A model generated the notes under the pieces. The model was not told where the DNA came from. It worked only from the letters and a program-made list of their open reading frames with translations, and did not search any database. The translations under genes were made by a program, and so were the position numbers. Shown here one piece after another: positions 35,044-44,176 of a stretch of 64,000 nucleotides of DNA. The DNA is from Paraburkholderia hospita (GTDB taxonomy: Bacteria > Pseudomonadota > Gammaproteobacteria > Burkholderiales > Burkholderiaceae), in the NCBI RefSeq assembly GCF_002902965.1, contig NZ_CP026106.1, forward strand, positions 3,100,001-3,164,000, in the 5' to 3' direction. How positions within the stretch are numbered: the first letter of the stretch is position 1; every line of letters starts with the position of its first letter.

Positions 35044-35761
35044 TTCGGACATTGATGCAGGCCTGACACCGCCTCCCCTGATGCCGAAGGTCGAACGCCA
35101 GCGTTTGCACGACACGGTGGTCGAACACATCCGGCGCTTCATCGTCGAAGGCACGCTGGAGCCGGGCAAGAAACTGAACGAACGCGAACTGTGCGAAACG
35201 CTCGGTATTTCGCGCACGCCGTTGCGCGAGGCGCTCAAAGTGCTCGCGGCGGAAGGTCTGATCGATATCGAGCCGAATCGCGGCGCGTCGGTGTCGAAGA
35301 TGTCGGAAGCGGAATTGCGCGAGACGTTCGAGCTGATGAGCGGGCTCGAAGCGTTTTCCGGCGAGCTTGCGGCGGAACGCATGACGGCCGTCGAACTCAC
35401 CGAGATCAAGGCGCTGCACTACGCGATGCTCGCGTGCCGCGCGCAGAACGATCTGGCCGGTTACTACAGCCGTAATCAGGCGATTCACGACAAGATCAAC
35501 GAGGCCGCGCGCAACTCGGCGCTGCGTCAGACGTATATCGCTGTGAACCGCCGCCTGCAGGCGCTGCGCTTTCGCTCGAACTTCCAGATTCCGAAGTGGG
35601 ACAGCGCGATCCACGATCACGATGAGATGCTCAAAGCGCTGGAAGCGCGCGACGGCAAGCGTCTGAGCGCGATCTTGCGGCAGCACTTGCTCGACAAACG
35701 TGATGCGGTGTTGCAGGTGCAGTCGCGCGAAGATGCGGCGGCTGCGAAACTGAAGGCTTAA
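35036..35761 (+). CDS. GntR family regulator with FCD domain
   Basis: Cytosolic ligand-responsive repressor of 241 residues. The winged HTH is at about 20-88 (LEPGKKLNERELCETLGISRTPLREAL). The all-helical FCD domain follows, with candidate metal/ligand residues in NQAIHDKINEAARNS, AIHDHDEMLKAL and LRQHLLDKRD. ATG 35036 follows TTGAGGA. It is divergent from the glyoxylate-type aminotransferase, and two matching palindromes mark the shared region, so it probably controls both directions. Effector is likely a carboxylic acid of the pathway. A strong bidirectional terminator follows. Confidence 0.92.
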   Translation: MQNSDIDAGLTPPPLMPKVERQRLHDTVVEHIRRFIVEGTLEPGKKLNERELCETLGISRTPLREALKVLAAEGLIDIEPNRGASVSKMSEAELRETFELMSGLEAFSGELAAERMTAVELTEIKALHYAMLACRAQNDLAGYYSRNQAIHDKINEAARNSALRQTYIAVNRRLQALRFRSNFQIPKWDSAIHDHDEMLKALEARDGKRLSAILRQHLLDKRDAVLQVQSREDAAAAKLKA

Positions 35762-35765
35762 AAGC

Positions 35766-35796
35766 AAAACGCACGGCTCGATGCCGTGCGTTTTTT
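35766..35796. terminator. bidirectional rho-independent terminator
   Basis: Perfect 12-bp stem AAAACGCACGGC / GCCGTGCGTTTT with loop TCGAT and T-runs on both strands. It separates the convergent gntR (+) and MFS (-) genes. Confidence 0.9.
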
Positions 35797-35815
35797 CTAT
35801 CGCATCACCGACGCG

Positions 35816-37159
35816 TCACGCGCCAGCGCTCCCCGTATGGTCCTTCTGACGCAGCGATTGCGGCAGGCCGTACAGAATGATCAACGCGCAGACCAGGCTC
35901 AACCCGCCGATCACATACAGCGCGGGCGTCGTGCTGCCCGTCACGTCGCGCACGCGGCCCACCATCACCGGGCTGACGATCCCGCCCAACTGACCCAGCG
36001 TATTGATCAGCGCGATACCGCCCGCAGCGCCCGCGCCCGTCACGAGCTTCGGCGGCAGCGCCCAGAACGCGGGAATCGAAGCGATCACGCCTGCGCCGAG
36101 CACGGCAAGTGCGACGACGAGCATCACCGTCTGCTTGTCGAAGAAGCCCGCAGCAAAGAAACCGACAGCCGCCATCACGAGCAGTCCGCTCACGAACTTG
36201 CGGCGCTCGCCCGACGCATCCGACAAACGGCCCACGATCACCATGCAGATCGCGCCGCAGATATAAGGCACGGCCGTCAGCAGACCGATGATCGTCGGGT
36301 TTTGCGTACCTGCGACACGGATCAGATGCGGTGCCCAAAAATTCAGGCCATAAGAAGCGATCTGAATCAGGAAGTAAATCAGGCCGAGCGTAAGAAAGCC
36401 GGGCGTGCGGATCGCGCCGAGCAGCGAGTTGCCATGCGTGGTCGGCTGCGCCTGTTGCGCGATCTGGCTCGACAGATACGTCTTCTCGGCAGGCGACAGC
36501 CAGCCCGCGTCTTCGATGCGATCCTTCAACACCTTGAGCACGAGAATACCGAGCACGATACAAGGCAAGCCGCCGAGCAGGAACAGCCAATGCCAGCCGC
36601 GAATGCCGAACACGCCGTCCATCTGACCGAGCACGAGACCCGAGAGCGGCGCGCCGACGAGACCCGAGAATGCCGACGCGAGAAACAGCAGCGACGTGAC
36701 GCGTCCGCGATAGCTCGCCGGAAACCACAGCGTCAGATAATAGAGCACGCCGGGTGCAAAACCCGCTTCCATCGCGCCGATCACGAAACGCAGGCCGTAG
36801 AACTGCCATTCGTTCTGGACGAACACCATCGCGGCCGTCGCGAGACCCCATGAAATCATGATCCGCGCGATCCACCTGCGCGCGCCGACCTTGTACAGCA
36901 GCATGTTGCTCGGCACTTCGAACAGCACGTAGCCGATCACGAAGAGACTCGCGCCGAGGCCGTATGCCGTATCCGAAAAGCCGAGATCGCTTTGCAGCTG
37001 GAACTTCGCGAAGCTGATGTTGATGCGGTCGAAGAACGCGAACAGATAGCAGATCATGATGAGCGGCATGAGCCGCCATGTGACCTTCTTGATGATGTCG
37101 GCCGCGGCCGCTAGTTTGTCGTCACGGCTGCCCGCCGCGACTGCGCCTGGTGTGCTCAT
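35816..37159 (-). CDS. MFS transporter, ACS/phthalate-permease-like
   Basis: Inner-membrane carrier of 447 residues, 12 helices. The stretch YLFAFFDRINISFAKFQLQSDLGFSDTAYGLGAS and the later ALRFVIGAMEAGFAPGVLYYL type sequence are characteristic of the ACS family that imports organic anions. ATG 37159 is chosen because AAGGAG lies 6 nt upstream; the frame is open further. It follows the HMG-CoA lyase-like gene (62 nt) on the same strand and is the last gene of the LysR-CoA-transferase-lyase module, so it likely imports the acid that these enzymes activate and cleave. Confidence 0.9.
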   Translation of the reverse strand: MSTPGAVAAGSRDDKLAAAADIIKKVTWRLMPLIMICYLFAFFDRINISFAKFQLQSDLGFSDTAYGLGASLFVIGYVLFEVPSNMLLYKVGARRWIARIMISWGLATAAMVFVQNEWQFYGLRFVIGAMEAGFAPGVLYYLTLWFPASYRGRVTSLLFLASAFSGLVGAPLSGLVLGQMDGVFGIRGWHWLFLLGGLPCIVLGILVLKVLKDRIEDAGWLSPAEKTYLSSQIAQQAQPTTHGNSLLGAIRTPGFLTLGLIYFLIQIASYGLNFWAPHLIRVAGTQNPTIIGLLTAVPYICGAICMVIVGRLSDASGERRKFVSGLLVMAAVGFFAAGFFDKQTVMLVVALAVLGAGVIASIPAFWALPPKLVTGAGAAGGIALINTLGQLGGIVSPVMVGRVRDVTGSTTPALYVIGGLSLVCALIILYGLPQSLRQKDHTGSAGA

Positions 37160-37221
37160 GGTTGTCTCCTTGTTGGCCGGATTCGTCGTCCGGTCGTCGG
37201 TGTTGTTCAGTCGGGTGATGT

Positions 37222-38169
37222 TCAGATAGCGCGCACGTAATCGGGTACGGGATGCACGTCGCAATTGCGGCCCGCTTTCATCAGTTGGCCTGGCACGTCA
37301 TGACCGAGCAATGCAGGCAGCGTGCGCGACAGCGCGATCAGCTTCGGCAGATCGATGCCTGTCGGAATGCCGATCTCGTCGCACAGGTTGACGAGATCTT
37401 CCGTGCAGATGTTGCCCGATGCGCCCGGCGCGAACGGACAGCCGCCCAGGCCGCCGAGCGCCGCGTCGAAACGGCGCGCGCCGGCTTCATACGCGGCCAG
37501 CACGTTCGCGAGACCGAGGCCGCGCGTGTTGTGGAAGTGCAGCGTGAGCGCTTCGGCGGGCACGCGTTGCAGCACGCGCTTGACGAGCCGCGCGACCTGG
37601 CGCGGATTCGCCATGCCCGTCGTATCGGCGAGCGTGATGCCGTCGATGCCCATTTCACGGTACGTATCGACAATCGACACGACGCGGTCTTCGTCGATCT
37701 TCCCTTCGAACGGGCAACCGAACGCCGTCGCCACCGTCGCATTCAACGACACGGGGAAATGCTTCGCGAGCCGCACGATATCGCCGAATGCGACCAGCGA
37801 CGCTTCGCAGCTCATCCGCATGTTCGCGCGGTTGTGCGTCTGGCTCGCGGACATGACGAGATTCAGCTCATCCGCATGTGCGTTCAGCGCGCGCTCGGCG
37901 CCCTTCACGTTCGGCACCAGCGCGACGAAGACCACGCCTGCGCGGCGCTGGATCTGCGTGAATACCGCTTCGCCGTCACGCAACGCGGGAATCGCTTTCG
38001 GCGAGACGAACGAGCCCGCCTCGATGCGCGTAAAGCCCGCTGTCGACAACTGATCGATCAGCGCGATCTTGTCGGCCGTTTCGACCCATGTCGGTTCGAT
38101 CTGCAAGCCGTCGCGCGGCGCGACTTCCTGCACGATCAGCTTGTCGAATGTTTCGCATTCGAAGTTCAT
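37222..38169 (-). CDS. hydroxymethylglutaryl-CoA lyase-like enzyme
   Basis: Cytosolic TIM-barrel lyase of 315 residues of the HMGL family. It shows VQEVAPRDGLQIE with the catalytic Arg-Asp, HFHNTRGLGLANVLAAYEAG for divalent metal, and the active-site Cys loop GGLGGCPFAPGASGN. The known reaction is HMG-CoA to acetoacetate and acetyl-CoA, though relatives act on other 3-hydroxy-3-methyl acyl-CoA thioesters. It overlaps the preceding CoA-transferase gene by 4 nt (ATGA), so the two are translationally coupled and probably act in sequence: transfer of CoA to the acid, then cleavage. MFS carrier follows. Confidence 0.9.
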   Translation of the reverse strand: MNFECETFDKLIVQEVAPRDGLQIEPTWVETADKIALIDQLSTAGFTRIEAGSFVSPKAIPALRDGEAVFTQIQRRAGVVFVALVPNVKGAERALNAHADELNLVMSASQTHNRANMRMSCEASLVAFGDIVRLAKHFPVSLNATVATAFGCPFEGKIDEDRVVSIVDTYREMGIDGITLADTTGMANPRQVARLVKRVLQRVPAEALTLHFHNTRGLGLANVLAAYEAGARRFDAALGGLGGCPFAPGASGNICTEDLVNLCDEIGIPTGIDLPKLIALSRTLPALLGHDVPGQLMKAGRNCDVHPVPDYVRAI

Positions 38170-39359
38170 TGCACGGCTCCTTCGCGGCGCAGCCGCTCGA
38201 TTTCGCTTTGCTCATAGCCGAGATCGGCGAGCACGCTCGACGTATGCTCGCCGAGCGTCGGACCTTGCCAGTGCACTTCGCCCGGTGTCTCCGACAGCTT
38301 CGGCACGATGCCCGGCATCCTCACCGACGCGCCGCCCGGCAAATCGGCCTTCAGCAACATCTCGCGCGCCTGATAATGCGGATCGGCGACGATGTCGGCC
38401 ACCGAATAGATGCGGCCCGACGGCACTTCGGCGCGTTCGAGCGCGGCCAGCACGTCGTCTATCGATTGATGCGAGGTCCATGCGGTGATCGCGGCATCGA
38501 GCATCGCGCTTTGCGCGACGCGGCCGTCGTTACGAGCCAGCGCGGGATCGTCGGCGAGATCGGCACGGCCGATCACATGCATCAGGCGCTTGAAGATCGG
38601 ATCGCTATTGCCTGCGATCACGACAAAGCCGCCATCTTCCGTGCGATACGTGTTCGACGGCGCGATGCCCGGCAGCGCGCCGCCGCTGCGCTCGCGCACA
38701 TGGCCGAGCAGATCGTATTCGGGCACGAGGCTTTCCATCAGGTTGAACACGCTTTCGACAAGCGACACGTCCACGACCTGTCCATCGCCCTGCCCCGTCT
38801 TTACGCGCAGCAGCGACATCAGCGCGCCGATCACGCCATGCAGCGAAGCGAGCGAATCGCCGAGGCTCACGCCGACGCGAGCGGGCGCGCCATCGACATC
38901 GCCCGTCGTATAGCGGATGCCGCCCATTGCTTCGCCGATCGCGCCGAAGCCGGGGCGATCGCGATACGGGCCCGTCTGGCCATAGCCCGAGATGCGGACC
39001 ATCGTGAGCTTGGGGTTGATTGCGTGCAGCACGTCCCAGCCGAGGCCGAGCTTTTCGAGCGCGCCGGGGCGCAGGTTTTCGATGACGACGTCGGCATCGG
39101 CGGCCAGACGTTTGACGACGTCGGCGCCTTCTTGCGACTTGAGATTCACGCAGATCGACTTCTTGTTGCGCGATTGCAGATACCACCAGAGCGAGGTGCC
39201 TTCATGCAGCTTGCGCCATTTGCGCAGCGGGTCGCCCGTTTCGGGTGCTTCGATCTTGATGACTTCGGCGCCGAACTCGGCGAGCAGGCGCGCGGCGAAC
39301 GGCGCTGCGATCAGCGTGCCGATTTCGACGACGCGAATACCCTGTAACGGACCACTCAT
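38166..39359 (-). CDS. class III CoA-transferase (CaiB/BaiF family)
   Basis: Cytosolic transferase of 397 residues. The N-terminal GIRVVEIGTLIAAPFAARLLAEFGAEVIKIE, the VVIENLRPGALEKLGLGW segment and the nucleophile Asp in GVSLGDSLASLHG (about 170) place it with family III enzymes, which move CoA from succinyl-CoA or acetyl-CoA to dicarboxylic acids. The neighbour, with a 4-nt overlap, is an HMG-CoA lyase-like gene, so the acid may be a 3-hydroxy-3-methyl dicarboxylate or relative. GGAGA lies 7 nt before ATG 39359. A dyad at 39365 partly covers that ribosome site. The LysR gene lies 110 nt upstream on the same strand. Confidence 0.9.
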   Translation of the reverse strand: MSGPLQGIRVVEIGTLIAAPFAARLLAEFGAEVIKIEAPETGDPLRKWRKLHEGTSLWWYLQSRNKKSICVNLKSQEGADVVKRLAADADVVIENLRPGALEKLGLGWDVLHAINPKLTMVRISGYGQTGPYRDRPGFGAIGEAMGGIRYTTGDVDGAPARVGVSLGDSLASLHGVIGALMSLLRVKTGQGDGQVVDVSLVESVFNLMESLVPEYDLLGHVRERSGGALPGIAPSNTYRTEDGGFVVIAGNSDPIFKRLMHVIGRADLADDPALARNDGRVAQSAMLDAAITAWTSHQSIDDVLAALERAEVPSGRIYSVADIVADPHYQAREMLLKADLPGGASVRMPGIVPKLSETPGEVHWQGPTLGEHTSSVLADLGYEQSEIERLRREGAVQ

Positions 39360-39364
39360 GATGC

Positions 39365-39394
39365 TGTCTCCAATCTTGTTTCAGGTTGGAGACA
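39365..39394. promoter_or_regulatory. inverted repeat at the 5' end of the CoA-transferase gene
   Basis: TGTCTCCAA and TTGGAGACA are separated by 12 bp, just upstream of the CoA-transferase start, and the left half overlaps its ribosome site. LysR-type regulators often bind dyads of about this span, but this half-site also resembles TTTGTCTCC at 926-951. Confidence 0.45.
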
Positions 39395-39469
39395 AGGTTA
39401 GAAGGGGCGCCGCCAGAGCGTCCAACCGCATTTCGCCAAGGACCGTTCGCGATCCGCGAACGCTCGGCG

Positions 39470-40396
39470 CTAAGCCTTGCCGGATAAGGCTTCCACGGAA
39501 CTCAGATGGTCGAACAGCAGTCTCGCGACGGGCGACAGACGCGCCGAATCGCGCGTCACGATGATGAGGCTGCGCTCGGACCATTCGTCTTCGAGCGCGA
39601 CGGACACGAGGCCCAACGGCCGCCCCATGATGCGATACACGTTCACGGGCAGCACGCCGACGCCCATGCCCGCCTGCACCATCCGGCACACGGCGTCGAA
39701 GCCCGGCACGTGAATGCGCAGCTTCAGCGCCTTGCCCGCCTGGCGCGCGGCCATATGCGTGCGCGCGTTGATCGAACTGGCCGAATGCAGGCCGACGTGA
39801 TCGCTGTCGAGCGTTTCCTCGAACGCGACGCTCGCGCGGCCGGCGAGCGGATGGTCGTCGCGCATCACGACGCACAGCGTGTCGTGCCGGTAATGCGTCA
39901 CTTCGAGGCCGCGCGCATCCGCTTCGCCGGAACAGATGCCGAGATCGGCGAGACTGTCGGCGACTGCCTCGACCACGCCGCCGCTTGGCCGCTCTTCGAG
40001 ATCGATCTTCACGCGGTCGTTGACGGCCAGAAACGCGCGCAAATCCTCGGGCAAGAACTCGACGATCGCGGACAGGTTCGCCATCATCCGTACATACCCG
40101 CGCACGCCGCTCGCGTGGCCCGCGAGTTCGATGCCGATGTTCTCGATGCCGCGCATCACACGGCGCGCGTGATGCAGCAGCGTTTCGCCCGCGGGCGTAA
40201 GCGTCATGCCGCGCGCGTTGCGCTGAAACAGCGTCGCGCCGACGGCCTGCTCCAGTTCGAGCAGCCGCTTGCTCGCTGCGGAGACGGCGATGGCCTCGCG
40301 TTCCGCGGCGCGCGTCAGCGTGCCTTCCTCATAAACGGCGATGAACAGTTGCAGCGTGGTGAGGTCGAGGCGGCGAAGCAGGTTCTTAAGGACCAT
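39470..40396 (-). CDS. LysR family transcriptional regulator
   Basis: Cytosolic regulator of 308 residues. The winged HTH at the N-terminus (LTTLQLFIAVYEEGTLTRAAEREAIAVSAASKRLLELE) is followed by a periplasmic-binding-protein-like co-inducer domain (about 95-300). ATG 40396 opens the family-like sequence MVLKNLLRRLDLTTLQLF; the frame continues upstream but without reason to extend. It is co-directional with, and 110 nt upstream of, the CoA-transferase gene, and divergent from the porin at 40619; control of either is possible. The effector is probably the acid or its CoA ester. Confidence 0.9.
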   Translation of the reverse strand: MVLKNLLRRLDLTTLQLFIAVYEEGTLTRAAEREAIAVSAASKRLLELEQAVGATLFQRNARGMTLTPAGETLLHHARRVMRGIENIGIELAGHASGVRGYVRMMANLSAIVEFLPEDLRAFLAVNDRVKIDLEERPSGGVVEAVADSLADLGICSGEADARGLEVTHYRHDTLCVVMRDDHPLAGRASVAFEETLDSDHVGLHSASSINARTHMAARQAGKALKLRIHVPGFDAVCRMVQAGMGVGVLPVNVYRIMGRPLGLVSVALEDEWSERSLIIVTRDSARLSPVARLLFDHLSSVEALSGKA

Positions 40397-40618
40397 GGCG
40401 GCAGTCGGATCGTACTGACAGAATATTCGCAATTGTGCGTCAAATGTCGTCCGGGTGCTCCGCAGTGAGCGATGGTTATCAACAAAGGACGTTTGCGCAC
40501 CCCCTCGTTCAGGGTAGTTATCCTGATTAATTCGCCTGACACACTGTCGTTCGAAAGGCGGGCGTAAGGACGCTGTCGCACGACGGCCGGCCTGCCTGTT
40601 CCAGAACGGGAGACATGT

Positions 40619-41734
40619 ATGTGTTCAAGCAGGCGAAGCATGATGGGCGCGATGCTATTCCTGGCCGCGAGCGGGGCTGCGGCGGAAACCGGTGTGACGC
40701 TGTACGGCGTGGTCGACGTCTTCGGCCAATACCTGAACAACGGCGGCAAGGGGTCGTGGTCGGAGCGCAGCGGTGGCAACAGCGGCTCGTACTTCGGGCT
40801 GAAGGGAACCGAGGATCTGGGTGGCGGCCTGAAGGCGGTCTTCAACGTCGAAAATGGCTATAACGTCAACAACGGCGCATTCTTCGGCGATTCGACCGCG
40901 ATGTTCTATCGCCAGGCGTGGGTGAGTCTCGCACACGAAAAGTACGGCTCGATCACCTTTGGACGCCAGTATCAGCCGACATTCTGGGCGCTCTATCCGA
41001 GCGACCCGTTCCGCGCGAACGAAGTGCTGTCGCCACTGGCTGCCGCCGCGACGACAGTCGACCGCAACACACTCGCCGTGCAAAGCGCGGGCGGCCGTTC
41101 GAGCAACGCCGTCATCTACAAGAGCCCGAACGTGGGCGGCGCGCAGTTCTGGGGCATGTATGCGCTCGCAGCCAGCGTCACCCAGCCGCTGCCGCTTTCC
41201 ACGGGCAACATGCTCGATCTGGCTGCAACCTATTCCGGCTACGGCCTCTATGTCGGACTGGCGTATCAGAACCAGCATCCGGGTTCGAAGACGGTGCCGG
41301 GTTTGCCTGCCATGCTTCCGTCGCTGTCCACCGAGCATTTCACGAGCGCGCTCAGCTATCGCGTTGGCATCGTCAATCTGCAGTTCAACTACGGCTATCA
41401 CCGGCCAAAAAATGCGGCCGCCGGGTCCCTCGCCGCGCGACTCAACGCGGCCCATTCGTTCAGCATCTCCGAGCTTGGCGCGACGATCCAGGCCACACCC
41501 GCCGATGCTCTCGAAATCGCGGGTTTCCAGCGCGTCGTGCGCGGCGTGCATGACAACACATGGGGCGTGCAGATCGGCGCGGACCACAGTCTCTCCAAAC
41601 GCACAGCGCTTTATGCACGCGGTGGCTACATGCGCAACAACGGAACGGCCACGATGAGCTGGCCGGGTGTCGCGGTGTCGAGCCCCGGCACTAGCCAGAC
41701 ACTCGCGGTGGCCGGGATGACGCATCGCTTCTGA
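40619..41734 (+). CDS. outer-membrane porin (Gram-negative porin family)
   Basis: Beta-barrel porin of 371 residues. Signal peptide ending AAAETG (about 22), then GVTLYGVVDVFGQYL, ENGYNVNNGAFFGDSTAMFYRQAWVSL and the C-terminal MTHRF. ATG 40619 is preferred to the out-of-frame ATG at 40615; GGGAG is upstream. It lacks close neighbours that would identify a solute, but the divergent LysR module and the following BON-domain gene may be co-regulated. It differs in many loops from the porins at 10907 and 58264, so it is not a recent duplicate. Confidence 0.93.
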   Translation: MCSSRRSMMGAMLFLAASGAAAETGVTLYGVVDVFGQYLNNGGKGSWSERSGGNSGSYFGLKGTEDLGGGLKAVFNVENGYNVNNGAFFGDSTAMFYRQAWVSLAHEKYGSITFGRQYQPTFWALYPSDPFRANEVLSPLAAAATTVDRNTLAVQSAGGRSSNAVIYKSPNVGGAQFWGMYALAASVTQPLPLSTGNMLDLAATYSGYGLYVGLAYQNQHPGSKTVPGLPAMLPSLSTEHFTSALSYRVGIVNLQFNYGYHRPKNAAAGSLAARLNAAHSFSISELGATIQATPADALEIAGFQRVVRGVHDNTWGVQIGADHSLSKRTALYARGGYMRNNGTATMSWPGVAVSSPGTSQTLAVAGMTHRF

Positions 41735-41781
41735 GCGCGAATTGCGCCGCTCAACCATTCAATCGATAAAAGGACAGCAAA

Positions 41782-42132
41782 TTGAAAATCATTCGAGCCG
41801 CTCATATTGCCGCTGGCGCCATGGCCGTCGCGATGTCGTGTCACGTGTGCGCGCAGGCGAGCAGTGCCGCAAGCGCATCCGGAACGGTGGCGAGCCCGGC
41901 CACTGTATCGAGCAAGACGGCTGACCGCGCGCTGCGCAAGCGCGTGCTGACAGCGCTTGCGCGCGCAAAGGGTTTGCGTGCGACGGGCATTACCGTGCGC
42001 GCGCGCAACGGAGCAATCCTGCTGGAAGGCTGGGTACCCGAAGAAGCGCAGCTCGAACAGGCAACGCGCGTCGCTCAAGGCGTGCCCGGCGTGGCTTCCG
42101 TGCAGAATGCGCTCACCCTTTCGACCTTCTGA
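41782..42132 (+). CDS. BON-domain periplasmic protein
   Basis: Exported protein of 116 residues with one BON domain at about 48-115 (LRKRVLTALARAKGLRATGITVRARNGAILLEGWVPEEAQ), a fold that binds lipid and supports envelope integrity. The signal peptide (MKIIRAAHIAAGAMAVAMSCHVCAQA) ends near 25. The start is TTG 41782 because AAAGGA lies 8 nt upstream and no ATG is suitable. It follows the porin gene by 47 nt on the same strand, so the two may form an envelope unit. Its role is assigned only by domain. Confidence 0.85.
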   Translation: MKIIRAAHIAAGAMAVAMSCHVCAQASSAASASGTVASPATVSSKTADRALRKRVLTALARAKGLRATGITVRARNGAILLEGWVPEEAQLEQATRVAQGVPGVASVQNALTLSTF

Positions 42133-42212
42133 GAAGCGCGATCCATCGGAAGATTTCCCGGCGAGACCGCAATCGATCCTGCAAGGCCGGGCAGTCTCTC
42201 ATCGGGAAATCC

Positions 42213-42247
42213 AAGGCCGGGTTCTGTGCGAGACGGGACCCGGCCTT
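42213..42247 (+). terminator. hairpin after the BON gene, weak terminator
   Basis: Perfect 10-bp stem AAGGCCGGGT / ACCCGGCCTT with a 15-nt loop. The following sequence is CTGCTTGCTCC, which is T-poor, so termination is uncertain. Confidence 0.5.
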
Positions 42248-42385
42248 CTGCTTGCTCCGAATCGGCTGATAAGCATATTTGCTATCCTCTTCCATCGTCA
42301 TCGACTTGCCTGTGCCGTCCTGACCGGTCAGCGTGCAAGTCGTCTGCTGCCGTTTTCCATCACGCGTTGTCTGCGAGGTCACTGA

Positions 42386-43345
42386 ATGCCGAGCGTTGCC
42401 ATAGCGATCTTTCCGGGCGTCCAGGCGCTGGATGTCGCCGGTCCTCTCGATGTGTTCGCCGAGGCGAATCTGTTCATCGACGGCAAGGACCGCTATGAAG
42501 TGGCGCTGCTCGCCGCGGACAGCGAGCCGCTGCGCGCATCCAACGGCATCCGGCTCGTCGCCGACGAAACCTTCGATCAGCAGCGCAGCACGTTCGATCT
42601 CGCGTTGATCGCAGGCGGTCCCGCCTTGCCGGAGAGCACGCCCGACGTGCGTCTGACGCACTGGCTCGCGCACGTCGCGTCGCGATGTGAACGCTACGGC
42701 TCGATCTGCACAGGCGCGTTCGCGTTGGGCCACGCGGGGCTGCTCGACGATCGCAACGTCACGACGCACTGGCAGCACGCGCAGCAACTCGCGGCGCAGT
42801 TTCCGAAAGCGCGCGTCGATTTCGACCGCATTTATCTGCGCGACGAACGGCTCGTGACATCGGCGGGCGTGACGGCGGGCATCGACCTCGCGCTGGCGCT
42901 CGTGACCGAAGATCACGGCCCGCAGACGGCGTTGAAGGTCGCGAAACGCCTCGTGGTGTTTTCGCAGCGCCAGGGCGGCCAGTCGCAATTCAGCCCGTAC
43001 CTCACCGCGCCCGCCGACGAAACGTCGCCTGTTGCGAAGATCCAGACCCATGTGATGGCGAACATCCGGGATAACTTCACAGTCAGGCAACTCGCGGATG
43101 TGGCGGGCATGAGCGCGCGTAATTTCGCGCGCATCTTCGTGCAGGAAACGGGCGTGACGCCGCATGAGTTCGTCGAGCGGGCGCGGATGGATGCAGCGCG
43201 CAAGCTGCTCGAAAGCAGCGGCGCGGCGCTCAAGACGATCGCCTACGATTGCGGCTTCGGCACGGCGGACCGCATGCGTATCGTGTTCACGAAGCGCATC
43301 GGCGCGACGCCCAAGCAATACCGCGAGCGCTTTCGGCACGAATAA
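42386..43345 (+). CDS. GlxA family regulator (DJ-1/PfpI domain plus AraC HTH)
   Basis: Cytosolic regulator of 319 residues. The N-terminal half (about 1-190) is DJ-1/PfpI-like: IFPGVQALDVAGPLDVFAEAN and SICTGAFALGHAGLL, with the Cys at the nucleophile elbow. The C-terminal half (about 215-315) has two HTHs: FTVRQLADVAGMSARNFARIF and LKTIAYDCGFGTADRMRIVF. Members control amine and amino acid catabolic genes. Start ATG 42386. It precedes an SDR gene by 81 nt on the same strand, which could be its target; the ligand is unknown. Confidence 0.92.
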   Translation: MPSVAIAIFPGVQALDVAGPLDVFAEANLFIDGKDRYEVALLAADSEPLRASNGIRLVADETFDQQRSTFDLALIAGGPALPESTPDVRLTHWLAHVASRCERYGSICTGAFALGHAGLLDDRNVTTHWQHAQQLAAQFPKARVDFDRIYLRDERLVTSAGVTAGIDLALALVTEDHGPQTALKVAKRLVVFSQRQGGQSQFSPYLTAPADETSPVAKIQTHVMANIRDNFTVRQLADVAGMSARNFARIFVQETGVTPHEFVERARMDAARKLLESSGAALKTIAYDCGFGTADRMRIVFTKRIGATPKQYRERFRHE

Positions 43346-43426
43346 GCGAAGCGGCTGCACACGTCGAATGCGCGTGAGAAAATGGTGCGCTGATCAACGG
43401 TCTTACTGAATATCGGGCATATCGAC

Positions 43427-44176
43427 ATGAACGCTACTACTTCCGTTCGCGCCATCGTCACGGGTCATACGCGCGGCCTGGGCGAAGCGCTCGCACAACG
43501 GCTGCTTGCACAAGGCATCGCCGTGCTCGGCATTTCGCGCTCGCGCAACGAAACGCTCGTGAATCAGGCGGGCTTCGAACAGGTCGCGGTCGATCTGGCG
43601 AATGCTGAACACCTGACGCAATTTCTCGCTGGCGACACGTTGCGCAGCTTCCTGAAAGGCGCGCAAACCGCGTTGCTGTTCAACAATGCGGGGATGGTGC
43701 AGCCGATCGGTCCCATCGAAGCGCAAGACGTTGCCGCGATTGCGCAAGCCGTGACGCTGAACGTGTCGGCGCCGTTGATGCTGGCGAGCGCGTTCGCCAC
43801 GGCGAGCCCGGACGCGAGCGACCGGCGCATCGTCCATATTTCCAGCGGCGCGGCGCGCCATCCGTATCCGGGCTGGAGCATCTACTGCGCGACGAAGGCC
43901 GCGCTCGATCATCATGCGCGCTCCGTCGCGCTCGACCAGAATCGCGCGCTGCGCATCTGCAGCGTGGCGCCGGGTGTCGTGGATACGAACATGCAGGCGG
44001 AGATTCGCTCGACAGGCCTGGAGAAATTCCCGATGCGCGAGAAGTTCGAAGAACTGAAGCGCAGCGGGAAGCTGGCGACGCCGGAAGAGTCGGCGGGCAA
44101 GCTGGTTGACTACGCGTTGAGCGAGACGTTTGGGGCGGTGGCGACGGCGGATGTGAGGGAGTTGCCGCAGGGGTGA
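43427..44176 (+). CDS. short-chain dehydrogenase/reductase
   Basis: Cytosolic NAD(P)-dependent enzyme of 249 residues with all classical marks: cofactor loop TGHTRGLGEALA near the start, NNAG at about 88-91, and the catalytic set Ser (HISSGAARH) and YCATK (about 150-154). The C-terminus ATADVRELPQG is short. It follows the GlxA-type regulator on the same strand and nothing else is near, so the substrate cannot be deduced. ATG 43427 is preceded by a weak GGGC. Confidence 0.88.
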   Translation: MNATTSVRAIVTGHTRGLGEALAQRLLAQGIAVLGISRSRNETLVNQAGFEQVAVDLANAEHLTQFLAGDTLRSFLKGAQTALLFNNAGMVQPIGPIEAQDVAAIAQAVTLNVSAPLMLASAFATASPDASDRRIVHISSGAARHPYPGWSIYCATKAALDHHARSVALDQNRALRICSVAPGVVDTNMQAEIRSTGLEKFPMREKFEELKRSGKLATPEESAGKLVDYALSETFGAVATADVRELPQG

